NCBI GenBank assembly: GCA_013153965.1
Contig: JAADDJ010000027.1
Location: forward strand, 1 to 33,608
Source: Thermotogae bacterium
GTDB taxonomy: Bacteria > Hydrothermota > Hydrothermia > LBFQ01
DNA length: 33,608 nucleotides
Direction of reading: 5' to 3'
Part shown: one piece after another, positions 26,007 to 33,483 of the stretch
Numbering within the stretch: the stretch's first letter is position 1
Layout of the letters: the number at the start of each line of letters is the position of its first letter
Notes under the pieces: model-generated
The model's database searches: none
The model's input: only the letters and a program-made list of their open reading frames with translations
What the model was told of the DNA's origin: nothing
Position numbers and translations under genes: made by a program

Positions 26007-26737
26007 GACTCCTGACCTGGACTAAGGTACTGCCCGAGGGGAGAGCCTTCCCGAGGGATGAGAGCGGGGAGCCCTACCTGCCCGGCTCCTACCTTGAGGA
26101 GGCCCTGAAGGATGCCGTGGTCTTCTACCACATAAAGAAGGACAGGATTCTGGAGAGGACCGTCAAGCGGTATCTGATGGAGGAGAGGCTGGACCTTCTC
26201 AACCTCGCGCGAAAGGTCTATGATATGGTGTTCTCCCGCTACCCCATCCTCGCTCAAGTGCGCATACCCGAGCGGATACCCCTAAGCCGCTCAAACGTGC
26301 TGAAGGTTCGGGTGGAGGTTCTGGATCTGCGAAGGGGGTACGACGTTGAAGACTTCCGCACGGAGGCCTTCTGGGGAGCCTTGGACGTTCCCATCCACCT
26401 TTCCGACGATGCGGCCGATAGGCTCCGTTATGCCGGCAGGTCGTACGTGGAGGCTCTGGCCAAGATGGAGATGGGTATGCTGGAAGAGCATCCCCTCGTT
26501 GAGGATTTCTACCAGCCGCTGCTGAACGAGATGCGCCAGTGGGATATACCGCTGAGGTTGGGAAGATGGACCACCGCGCCCCACGGGGGGAGACTCCTGT
26601 TCTTCTGGCGGATCAAGGAGGTCAGAGAGAGGATCCTCCGGGATTACGGTATGGACATACGGCCGGTTAAGGTCATATACCTTCCCAGAGACAGGGCCAC
26701 CGCAGGGTGGAGCGAGCTGACGAGAAAGGAGGATTGA
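26003..26737 (+). CDS. Protein of unknown function with RAMP (Csm5-like) features
   Basis: 244 aa; GEPYLPGSYLEEALKDAV (RAMP 'PYIPGSSLKGALR'-like), VEVLDLRRGYDVEDFRTEAFWGALDVPIHL, PLRLGRWTTAPHGG, PRDRATAGWSELT. Confidence 0.45.
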   Translation: MRLLTWTKVLPEGRAFPRDESGEPYLPGSYLEEALKDAVVFYHIKKDRILERTVKRYLMEERLDLLNLARKVYDMVFSRYPILAQVRIPERIPLSRSNVLKVRVEVLDLRRGYDVEDFRTEAFWGALDVPIHLSDDAADRLRYAGRSYVEALAKMEMGMLEEHPLVEDFYQPLLNEMRQWDIPLRLGRWTTAPHGGRLLFFWRIKEVRERILRDYGMDIRPVKVIYLPRDRATAGWSELTRKED

Positions 26738-26742
26738 TAACG

Positions 26743-26776
26743 AAAAAAGGGGGGAGGTATCACCTTCCCCCCCTTC
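26743..26776 (-). terminator. Rho-independent terminator for the minus-strand gene ending at 26787
   Basis: minus strand AAGGGGGGGAAGGT-GAT-ACCTCCCCCC followed by TTTTTT. Confidence 0.8.
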
Positions 26777-26786
26777 AAGCGAGACA

Positions 26787-28253
26787 TCACCTCACGAGGA
26801 CCTTCCTAAGACCGGTGCTCGTCTTCACGAAATAGACGCCCGGGCGAAGTTGCACCTTACCCGCCTCGCTGCGCATCAGCATCCTTCCGCTCGCGTCGTA
26901 TATGGTGGCCGCCTCCTTGAGATGGAGGATGCCATCCACCACGCTCACGCTCTCACCGGAGGGCGAAGCGGGATGCTCGGAGATGGCCGTCGGCAGGGCC
27001 GTCGTGGCGTAGTATATGGCCCCGGCGTCCTCGTTGTAGTAATCGTCTCCCCATATGGCGAAGAGGTCCCCACCGTAGTAGAGGAACCCGTTGTAGTCGT
27101 GGCCGGCCGGATTCTCATTCATGGTGTAGTCATGGTCCGAAACCCTGACGCCGGACCACGTGGAGCCGAGGTCCTCGGAGAAGAACATGACGGTCTGCCA
27201 GGGGGCCGTCGTGCCGCTGCGGCTCTGGGCCATCACGTATATGGCGCTATCGCCATCCGTGGCGACGGTGGGATGGATGTACTGGCCACTCGTATCGCCG
27301 ATGCCGACCCAGTTCGCTCCGCCATCGTTGGATATGGCTATCTGCAGGTCGCATCCGCCATCGCTGTTCGCATCTACCACCCCGGCCATGAAGACGTTGC
27401 TCCCGGTGGCCGCTATGGTGGCGCTGATCTTGGCGGGACGGTTGAAGTTGGGACAGGTGGAACCTTGACCGGAGGGGACGCTTCCGAGAATACCCGAAAC
27501 GTAATTCCACGTACCTCCAAAGTCGGAGGATGTGGTGTATTCTATGACCACGTCGTAGCCGCTGTAGCAGTAGAGGCAGTTGTCGGCCATATGGACGGTG
27601 GAAGTGGAGGCATCGTAGTAGGTGTAGGCTACGGTGCTGGGATATCCGGGGTCAACGCGCACGGGAGCCTGCCACGTGGCACCTCCGTCGGTGCTCTTTA
27701 CGGATATCATCTCATAGGTGCTCAAACTGGTGGAGCCATAACCTTCGGCCGTGAATACGACGAGGATCTCGGTGGTCCCGCCGTTGTCCCTGACCAGAAG
27801 CCAAGGCTTATCCTTGAAGTAGTTCCAACCGTCATCCGGCGGGAGGATGCTACAGCTCCAGTTGGAGGCGTTGTCCGGCGTACCCGTGTTGGTGCAGAAA
27901 TATATCTCTCCCTTCACGCCGCTTCCGAAGTCGCACCAGATCATCCCGGCCCAGTAGAATTTGTCGGGATCGTTGGGATCCGCGGCCAAGGTGGGATCCC
28001 CCACCCAGCAGGAGGAGTTGGAGGACGTGTAGGTCGTTATGAGATTCCAAGTGTAGCCGTTGTCGGCACTGACGGCGAGCTGATTCGCCGTCCAGTAGCC
28101 GGGCACGTCCATGTTTATCCAGCTGGAGACCACCCAGTTGGAGGATTTGGCCATCGTGACCTCGGTCTGGTCCTTACCGGACGATATGTCCCAGTTGCTC
28201 ACCTTAACGTTCGTGTTGAACGGCGCATCGGATATGAGAGCCAACCAGAGCAT
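26787..28253 (-). CDS. Secreted sialidase-like (BNR/Asp-box type) protein with T9SS-like C-terminal sorting domain
   Basis: Repeated S.DGG..W motifs (SADNGYTWN, STDGGATW, SNDGGANW, SEDLGSTW); tail IYDASGRMLMRSEAGKVQLRPGVYFVKTSTGLRKVLVR; SD AGGAGG before ATG. Confidence 0.8.
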   Translation of the reverse strand: MLWLALISDAPFNTNVKVSNWDISSGKDQTEVTMAKSSNWVVSSWINMDVPGYWTANQLAVSADNGYTWNLITTYTSSNSSCWVGDPTLAADPNDPDKFYWAGMIWCDFGSGVKGEIYFCTNTGTPDNASNWSCSILPPDDGWNYFKDKPWLLVRDNGGTTEILVVFTAEGYGSTSLSTYEMISVKSTDGGATWQAPVRVDPGYPSTVAYTYYDASTSTVHMADNCLYCYSGYDVVIEYTTSSDFGGTWNYVSGILGSVPSGQGSTCPNFNRPAKISATIAATGSNVFMAGVVDANSDGGCDLQIAISNDGGANWVGIGDTSGQYIHPTVATDGDSAIYVMAQSRSGTTAPWQTVMFFSEDLGSTWSGVRVSDHDYTMNENPAGHDYNGFLYYGGDLFAIWGDDYYNEDAGAIYYATTALPTAISEHPASPSGESVSVVDGILHLKEAATIYDASGRMLMRSEAGKVQLRPGVYFVKTSTGLRKVLVR

Positions 28254-28263
28254 GCTCCACCTC

Positions 28264-28791
28264 CTATCTGACCGTAAAGACCGGCGATACGCTCAGGTCA
28301 AAAGTGCGCGACACTTCGCCGGTCTCCTTGTTCGCGTACGGAAGGATGACGACTTTCAGGGGGAAGGTCGTACCGGGACGGGAGAGGAGCCCTCCAACCA
28401 CCGCCACACCCTCTTGAGGGTTCAGGACAACCGGGGACCAGTCGTCGGAGGCCTCCACAACCCTCTGGGTCATGTAGTGCTGCTCGCCCCTCTGGTAGAG
28501 CAGCTGAATCCTGTACTTGCCCGTGCCCTTGACGTATAGGACTACCTCCTTGAGGTCCGACGCGTCGCCGTATCCCAGAATCATGTGGGCCGATGGCATC
28601 CTCTGGGGATCCGACCACACGCCGTAGAAGTGGGTGGCGTTCCCTTGGGAGGAGCCTCCGTAGGTGAGTGAGAAGTCCGAGACGGTCTCCTCCCGCAGGA
28701 AGGAGGAGACCCATACCCCAACCGTGCTCTCCCTACTCTCGGGAGGGGTGGGAGCAAGTATGACATTTCCAGCGCCTATAATCCATAACAT
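28264..28791 (-). CDS. Small secreted protein, unknown function
   Basis: 175 aa; N-terminal MLWIIGAGNVILAP, beta-rich; in-frame TAA three codons upstream fixes the start. Confidence 0.6.
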   Translation of the reverse strand: MLWIIGAGNVILAPTPPESRESTVGVWVSSFLREETVSDFSLTYGGSSQGNATHFYGVWSDPQRMPSAHMILGYGDASDLKEVVLYVKGTGKYRIQLLYQRGEQHYMTQRVVEASDDWSPVVLNPQEGVAVVGGLLSRPGTTFPLKVVILPYANKETGEVSRTFDLSVSPVFTVR

Positions 28792-28799
28792 GCCACTTT

Positions 28800-28805
28800 A
28801 TTATA
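28800..28805 (-). promoter_or_regulatory. -10 TATAAT, 8 nt before ATG at 28791, overlapping the OPT gene stop codon
   Basis: minus strand TATAAT-AAAGTGGC-ATG. Confidence 0.6.
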
Positions 28806-30423
28806 CGGCGGAGATGAACCTCCACACCACGGCAAATCCCAACACGAGTGCGAGCAGCGTGAGTAGCCACGTGCCGGCCGCCGCCTCCGGGAAGCTCCAT
28901 CCGAGGAAGCCTATCCCCAAGGCGAATATGACCGACGTGAGGGCATCGCCCGCTATCACACCCGAGGGGACTATATGCTCCCCCTCCCTTCGGAGGAGTC
29001 TCGCTATGAGGGCGCCCAGAAGCAGACCGCCCGAGAGATGGAGGGGAAGGTACAGACCGACGGCGATGGGGAGGACCGGAAGGCCCATCATCGCGACGGC
29101 CACGGCCACCGCCCCGCCGATGAATATCAGATTCCAATCTATCGTCCCTTGGAATATCCCCTGCGCTATGCTTCCCATGAGCACCCCCTGAGGGGCCGGA
29201 AGTTTCTCCGAGCCGAAGCCGAATACCTCACCGAGGAGACTCACCACGAAGGTGAGGACCAGAAAGGAGACGGCTATACCGAGAAACTCCCCCACGTACT
29301 GCCAGAATGGGGTCGCCCCCACTATGTAGCCGGTCTTCAGGTCCTGAACCGTATCCCCCGCTATGGCGGCCGCCGACGCCACGACCGAAGCCATGGCCAA
29401 TACAGACACCAGACTTCCCCACCCCAAGGCCTTAAAGAGAAGCGAGACGACGACCAGAGCCGCTATGGTCATACCGGAGATGGGGTTGGACGAGGAGCCC
29501 ACTATGGCGGTGGTATTCCCGGAGACGTACGCGAAGACTACGCCGAGGACCCCTCCCAAGGCTCCACCCACCGGCCCCAGCTCCGGAATCACCACCCCCG
29601 CACCCATCCCCAACCCCACCGCTACGGCGAGTACGATCCAGAAGCGACCCCTGCGCATTCGCCCTAAAAGCTTCAGGATGACCCGAAGGAATTCGTATAT
29701 CCCTCCCACCAGAACGGCGCCAGCGCCTATGAAGCGTATGTACCGGCTCCACACCTCAAGGGGCGTACCGTCGTAGAAGGGCATGAAAGCCCACCATCCG
29801 AGTATCCCACCGGCGGCGACCATCAGGGCGGTACGCAGCCCCACTATGGCCCCCGCGCCCACCACCGCGGGAGATAGGTCCAAGGCCACAGCCTTACCCG
29901 CCACGGATGTGAAGTAGGACGAGGCTATGAGCCCCGTACTCTGCAGGATCCTCAGGAGGGCGCCAAGGAGGGCCCCAAGAAGGACCCCCACCCCCTTACC
30001 CGATTCCCGACTCTGGAGGACGACGGCGCAGGCTCTCCCCTCCGGAAAGGGCAAACTCTCATCCTTCACGAGAGAGTCCCTGAAGGCTATACCGGAGAGG
30101 ACACCTATCGCCCCTCCCACCAGGGTTAGGAATCCGATGTGGTAGGGATGGAAGGATAGGGATGCTACGAAGAAGGCGGGTAGGGTGAAGGCCAGTGCCG
30201 CCGCCAGAGATTCGCCGGCCGAGGCTATGGTCTGGACGATGTTGCCCTCAAGGACCGACCCGCGCCTGTAGAAGAGGGAGAAGAAGGCCAGAGCGCCGAC
30301 CGCGGCCGGTATGGACGCCGATACGGTCATCCCCGCCTTCAAGGCGAGGTACGCGTTGGATACACCGAAGATTACACTCAGGGCGAGACCGAGCAGTACG
30401 GCGACGGGGCTAAACTCCCTCAA
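28801..30423 (-). CDS. OPT-family oligopeptide/metal transporter
   Basis: FGVSNAYLALKAGMTVSASIPAAV; NIVQTIASAGESLAAALAFTLPA; YVSGNTTAIVGSSSNPISGMTI; AAIAGDTVQDLKTGYIVGATPFWQ. Confidence 0.92.
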   Translation of the reverse strand: MREFSPVAVLLGLALSVIFGVSNAYLALKAGMTVSASIPAAVGALAFFSLFYRRGSVLEGNIVQTIASAGESLAAALAFTLPAFFVASLSFHPYHIGFLTLVGGAIGVLSGIAFRDSLVKDESLPFPEGRACAVVLQSRESGKGVGVLLGALLGALLRILQSTGLIASSYFTSVAGKAVALDLSPAVVGAGAIVGLRTALMVAAGGILGWWAFMPFYDGTPLEVWSRYIRFIGAGAVLVGGIYEFLRVILKLLGRMRRGRFWIVLAVAVGLGMGAGVVIPELGPVGGALGGVLGVVFAYVSGNTTAIVGSSSNPISGMTIAALVVVSLLFKALGWGSLVSVLAMASVVASAAAIAGDTVQDLKTGYIVGATPFWQYVGEFLGIAVSFLVLTFVVSLLGEVFGFGSEKLPAPQGVLMGSIAQGIFQGTIDWNLIFIGGAVAVAVAMMGLPVLPIAVGLYLPLHLSGGLLLGALIARLLRREGEHIVPSGVIAGDALTSVIFALGIGFLGWSFPEAAAGTWLLTLLALVLGFAVVWRFISAV

Positions 30424-31115
30424 CTCTCAGCCGGCTGCGACTCCTCCCTCGCGGCCCCCGAGAGCTCCTCCATCTCCTCCTCGGTCAGCTTACGGATGAT
30501 ATAGACCGGCTCCCCCGTCTTGGACTTTATACGGCGCCCCTTCACCTTGAGGCGCTCCATGGTGTAGCCGTGCTTCCGCAGATACCTGCGGACGGCCTCC
30601 ACCTCGTCGGATTGGATGGGGGCATCGTAGGCCATTTCGGTCTTACCCTGCGCCTCCATGAGCTTCAGGATGGCTATAGCCTTGTTTATGGCTCGTCTGA
30701 CCCGACGCTTGCGATAGTGCGCGATGTCAAACTGCACCTTCAGGTTGGGCTTGCGCTTGTTTATGATGGCGGAGAGGACGTGATTTATGGCCCGCAGGGT
30801 TTGGCCCTGATGCCCTATCAGGGTATTGTCCAGCTCCTTTATGTCAAAATTGACGTAGTACCTCCCGTACTCATCCACGTCTATATCCACACCTCCCTTC
30901 ACCCCCAAGCGGTGGAGGAACTCCCGTGCCACCTCGTCTATAAGGTCAAAATCCTCCGTGTCCAGAAATATCCTGACCCGTGCGGGGGTATCCTTGGAAG
31001 GTAGCCGCAGAACCTTGTACCTGATTTCCGAAATATCAAGCGAGTGCTCGTTGAGATACTTCATGAGGGCTTCCTCTACGGTGCTACCCTCCAGATCTAT
31101 GTACCGTGCTTTCAT
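30420..31115 (-). CDS. Jag/KhpB (EloR)-like RNA-binding protein
   Basis: Jag-N-like domain, KH segment NTLIGHQGQTLRAINHVLSAIINKRKPNLKVQFDIAHYRKRR, C-terminal R3H-position segment. Confidence 0.82.
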   Translation of the reverse strand: MKARYIDLEGSTVEEALMKYLNEHSLDISEIRYKVLRLPSKDTPARVRIFLDTEDFDLIDEVAREFLHRLGVKGGVDIDVDEYGRYYVNFDIKELDNTLIGHQGQTLRAINHVLSAIINKRKPNLKVQFDIAHYRKRRVRRAINKAIAILKLMEAQGKTEMAYDAPIQSDEVEAVRRYLRKHGYTMERLKVKGRRIKSKTGEPVYIIRKLTEEEMEELSGAAREESQPAES

Positions 31116-31124
31116 GCAGCGTGA

Positions 31125-31130
31125 ATAATA
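31125..31130 (-). promoter_or_regulatory. -10 TATTAT, 9 nt before ATG at 31115
   Basis: minus strand TATTAT-TCACGCTGC-ATG. Confidence 0.45.
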
Positions 31131-31174
31131 AGGCCGAAAGGCCTGCCGGGTTGGAGATGACGCGCTCGCCCGTT

Positions 31175-31180
31175 TATAAT
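31175..31180 (+). promoter_or_regulatory. -10 TATAAT, 6 nt before ATG of purE; possible -35 TTGGAG at 31151-31156
   Basis: TTGGAG-18 nt-TATAAT-TTACGG-ATG. Confidence 0.65.
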
Positions 31181-31186
31181 TTACGG

Positions 31187-31663
31187 ATGCGGGTCGCTCT
31201 GATAGTCGGTAGCACTTCGGATTTAACGATAGTGAAGGAAGCCTATGAGATGCTGCGCGATTTCAACGTAGATGTTGAGGTTCGGGTACTCTCCGCCCAC
31301 CGCACGCCGGAGGAGCTCAAGGCGTACGTTAAGGAGGCCGAAGAGAAGGGGATTGAAGTTTTCATAGCAGCAGCCGGTAAGGCCGCCCACCTTCCGGGTG
31401 TGATAGCCTCCCTGACGACCCTTCCGGTGATAGGGTTGCCCGTGCCAGCCAAGTATCTCTACGGGGTTGATGCCCTCCTCTCCATAGTGCAGATGCCCCC
31501 GGGGATACCCGTGGCCACCGTGGGGGTCGGCGAGGCGAGGAACGCTGCCCTGCTGGCCGTTCAGATCCTATCGCTGAAGTACGATTCCCTGCGGGCATCC
31601 CTTAAGGATTACAGGGAGCGTTTGCGCCGAAAGGTCCTGACGGCGGAGGTCTCAATGGAATGA
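31187..31663 (+). CDS. purE: N5-carboxyaminoimidazole ribonucleotide mutase
   Basis: Start trimmed to MRVALIVGSTSDLTIVKEAYEML; VEVRVLSAHRTPEEL; VFIAAAGKAAHLPGVIASLTTLPVIGLPV. Confidence 0.92.
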   Translation: MRVALIVGSTSDLTIVKEAYEMLRDFNVDVEVRVLSAHRTPEELKAYVKEAEEKGIEVFIAAAGKAAHLPGVIASLTTLPVIGLPVPAKYLYGVDALLSIVQMPPGIPVATVGVGEARNAALLAVQILSLKYDSLRASLKDYRERLRRKVLTAEVSME

Positions 31664-32400
31664 GCCCACATCTCCGTCCGTTCTCGGAGATAGCCGAGAT
31701 ATACGACCTACTCTTTGACGATATAGATTACGAGGGATGGGCCCTCTACATCTCCAAACTCCTCAACTTCGCCCGGATACCGGTCAGGAGGATACTGGAG
31801 GTGGGGTGCGGCACCGGAAACCTGACGCGGGAGTTGGTGAAGTTGGGATACGAGGTCGTGGGGGTGGATGTCTCGGAGGGTATGCTGAAGGTGGCCCAGA
31901 AGAAACTCCCGGACGTGCGTTTCCTCAGGGCGGACGTGAGGGAGATGGACCTGGGGGAGCAGTTTGATGCCGTCATTAGCACATTTGACAGTCTGAACAA
32001 TCTCCTGACCGAGGCCGACCTCGCCCGGGCATTCGGTCGGATAAGGGCGCATCTCAAACCGCGGGGTATATTCGTCGGGGACCTCAACACTCCCCACGCG
32101 ATGATGTCCGATTGGAACGATGCCCTCTTCGTAAAGGAGCTTAAGGATGGAACGTTGAGTCTCTGGCGAGGGGAGTACCTGGGCGATGGGGTATCCCAGC
32201 TAACCCTGACCCTCTTCATACCTACGGGGGAGGGGCTGTACCGACGCATGGATGAGGTTTTCAAGGAGAGGGGTTATTCACCCGCCGTGGTGAAAAGGCT
32301 CCTGAAGAGTGCGGGATTTTTGCAGGTTTGGGCCTTTGACGACCTGTCGTTTGAGAAGCCTACCAAGCGCTCAAAGCGGATAACTTACGCGGCGATATGA
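31660..32400 (+). CDS. Class I SAM-dependent methyltransferase
   Basis: ATGA coupling to purE; IAEIYDLLFDDIDYEGW; ILEVGCGTGNLTRELVKLGYEVVGVDVSEGML. Confidence 0.88.
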   Translation: MSPHLRPFSEIAEIYDLLFDDIDYEGWALYISKLLNFARIPVRRILEVGCGTGNLTRELVKLGYEVVGVDVSEGMLKVAQKKLPDVRFLRADVREMDLGEQFDAVISTFDSLNNLLTEADLARAFGRIRAHLKPRGIFVGDLNTPHAMMSDWNDALFVKELKDGTLSLWRGEYLGDGVSQLTLTLFIPTGEGLYRRMDEVFKERGYSPAVVKRLLKSAGFLQVWAFDDLSFEKPTKRSKRITYAAI

Positions 32401-33482
32401 ATATGATACTGCTTCTATCCTTCGCCAAGGTGAGGTTGGTGGAGGCCTTTGAGGGGGCCAGATTCAACGCCCCCGTCTTCATGTTGGAGCTACCCGACGA
32501 TACGGGGAAGTTCCTCATAGTGCAGCAGCAGGGCGTCGTGCGCCTGGTGGATGGGCACGCCCCATCGGGCCGCGGCATTCTGGATATCAGGAGGAAGGTC
32601 AAGTTCGGCGGTGAGATGGGCCTTCTGGGGATGGCTCTCCATCCAGACTATCCCCGCAAACCCTACGCGTACCTGTACTACATTGACCGGGATATGAACT
32701 CCGTTCTCTCGGAGTTTAGATTCAGGGGGCACCTTCTGGATCCCAAGTCGGAGAGGGTTCTACTCAAGTTCAAACAGCCCTACTCCAACCACAACGGCGG
32801 AATGGTGGCCTTCGGCCCCGACGGCTACCTGTATCTCGCTCTGGGAGATGGCGGCTGGGCGGGGGACCCTCACAACAACGCCCAGAATACCAAGAATCTC
32901 CTCGGCTCCATAATCCGCATAGACGTCAGCGGACGACCCTACTCCATACCTCCGGACAATCCCTTCGCCTCCAGTAAATCCTGCGCTACGGGGTGCCCGG
33001 AGCTGTTCGCCTGGGGACTGCGGAACCCTTGGAGATTCTCCTTTGATAGGGAGACGGGTACCCTCTGGGTGGCCGACGTGGGTCAGGACAGGTGGGAGGA
33101 GATAGACACGGTGATAAACGGGGGAAACTACGGGTGGAGATGCTACGAGGGGAACCATCCGTACAACCTGAAAGGCTGCAAGCCCAAGGAGCACTACATC
33201 TTCCCCATATACGAGTACGGCCACGAAGAGGGGAACTGCTCTATCACCGGCGGGTACGTATATCGCGGCAGGGCCATACCCGACCTTCGGGGAGCCTACG
33301 TGTTCGGGGACTTCTGCTCCGGGCGCATATGGGCCCTACGGCTGACCGAGAGGGGACCGGCTGTGAAACTACTGGTGGATACCGACTTGATGATCCCCTC
33401 CTTCGCCGAAGGTGCGGACGGCGAGATATACGTTCTGGATTACCGGACGGGTAGGATCTTCAAGCTGGTACCGGCGAGATAG
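32397..33482 (+). CDS. PQQ-dependent sugar dehydrogenase-like beta-propeller (GSDH family)
   Basis: ATGA coupling; GEMGLLGMALHPDYPRKPYAYLYY; NHNGGMVAFGPDGYLYLALGDGGWAGDPHNNAQN; AWGLRNPWRFSFDRETGTLWVADVGQDRWEEID. Confidence 0.9.
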   Translation: MNMILLLSFAKVRLVEAFEGARFNAPVFMLELPDDTGKFLIVQQQGVVRLVDGHAPSGRGILDIRRKVKFGGEMGLLGMALHPDYPRKPYAYLYYIDRDMNSVLSEFRFRGHLLDPKSERVLLKFKQPYSNHNGGMVAFGPDGYLYLALGDGGWAGDPHNNAQNTKNLLGSIIRIDVSGRPYSIPPDNPFASSKSCATGCPELFAWGLRNPWRFSFDRETGTLWVADVGQDRWEEIDTVINGGNYGWRCYEGNHPYNLKGCKPKEHYIFPIYEYGHEEGNCSITGGYVYRGRAIPDLRGAYVFGDFCSGRIWALRLTERGPAVKLLVDTDLMIPSFAEGADGEIYVLDYRTGRIFKLVPAR

Positions 33483-33483
33483 C

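Noticed and set aside
26850-28271. 473-aa plus-strand ORF antisense to the BNR/Asp-box protein
   Set aside because: Composition is Gly/Val-rich with no recognisable family. It mirrors the codon bias of the real minus-strand gene, which has a signal-like N-terminus, sorting domain, SD and terminator.
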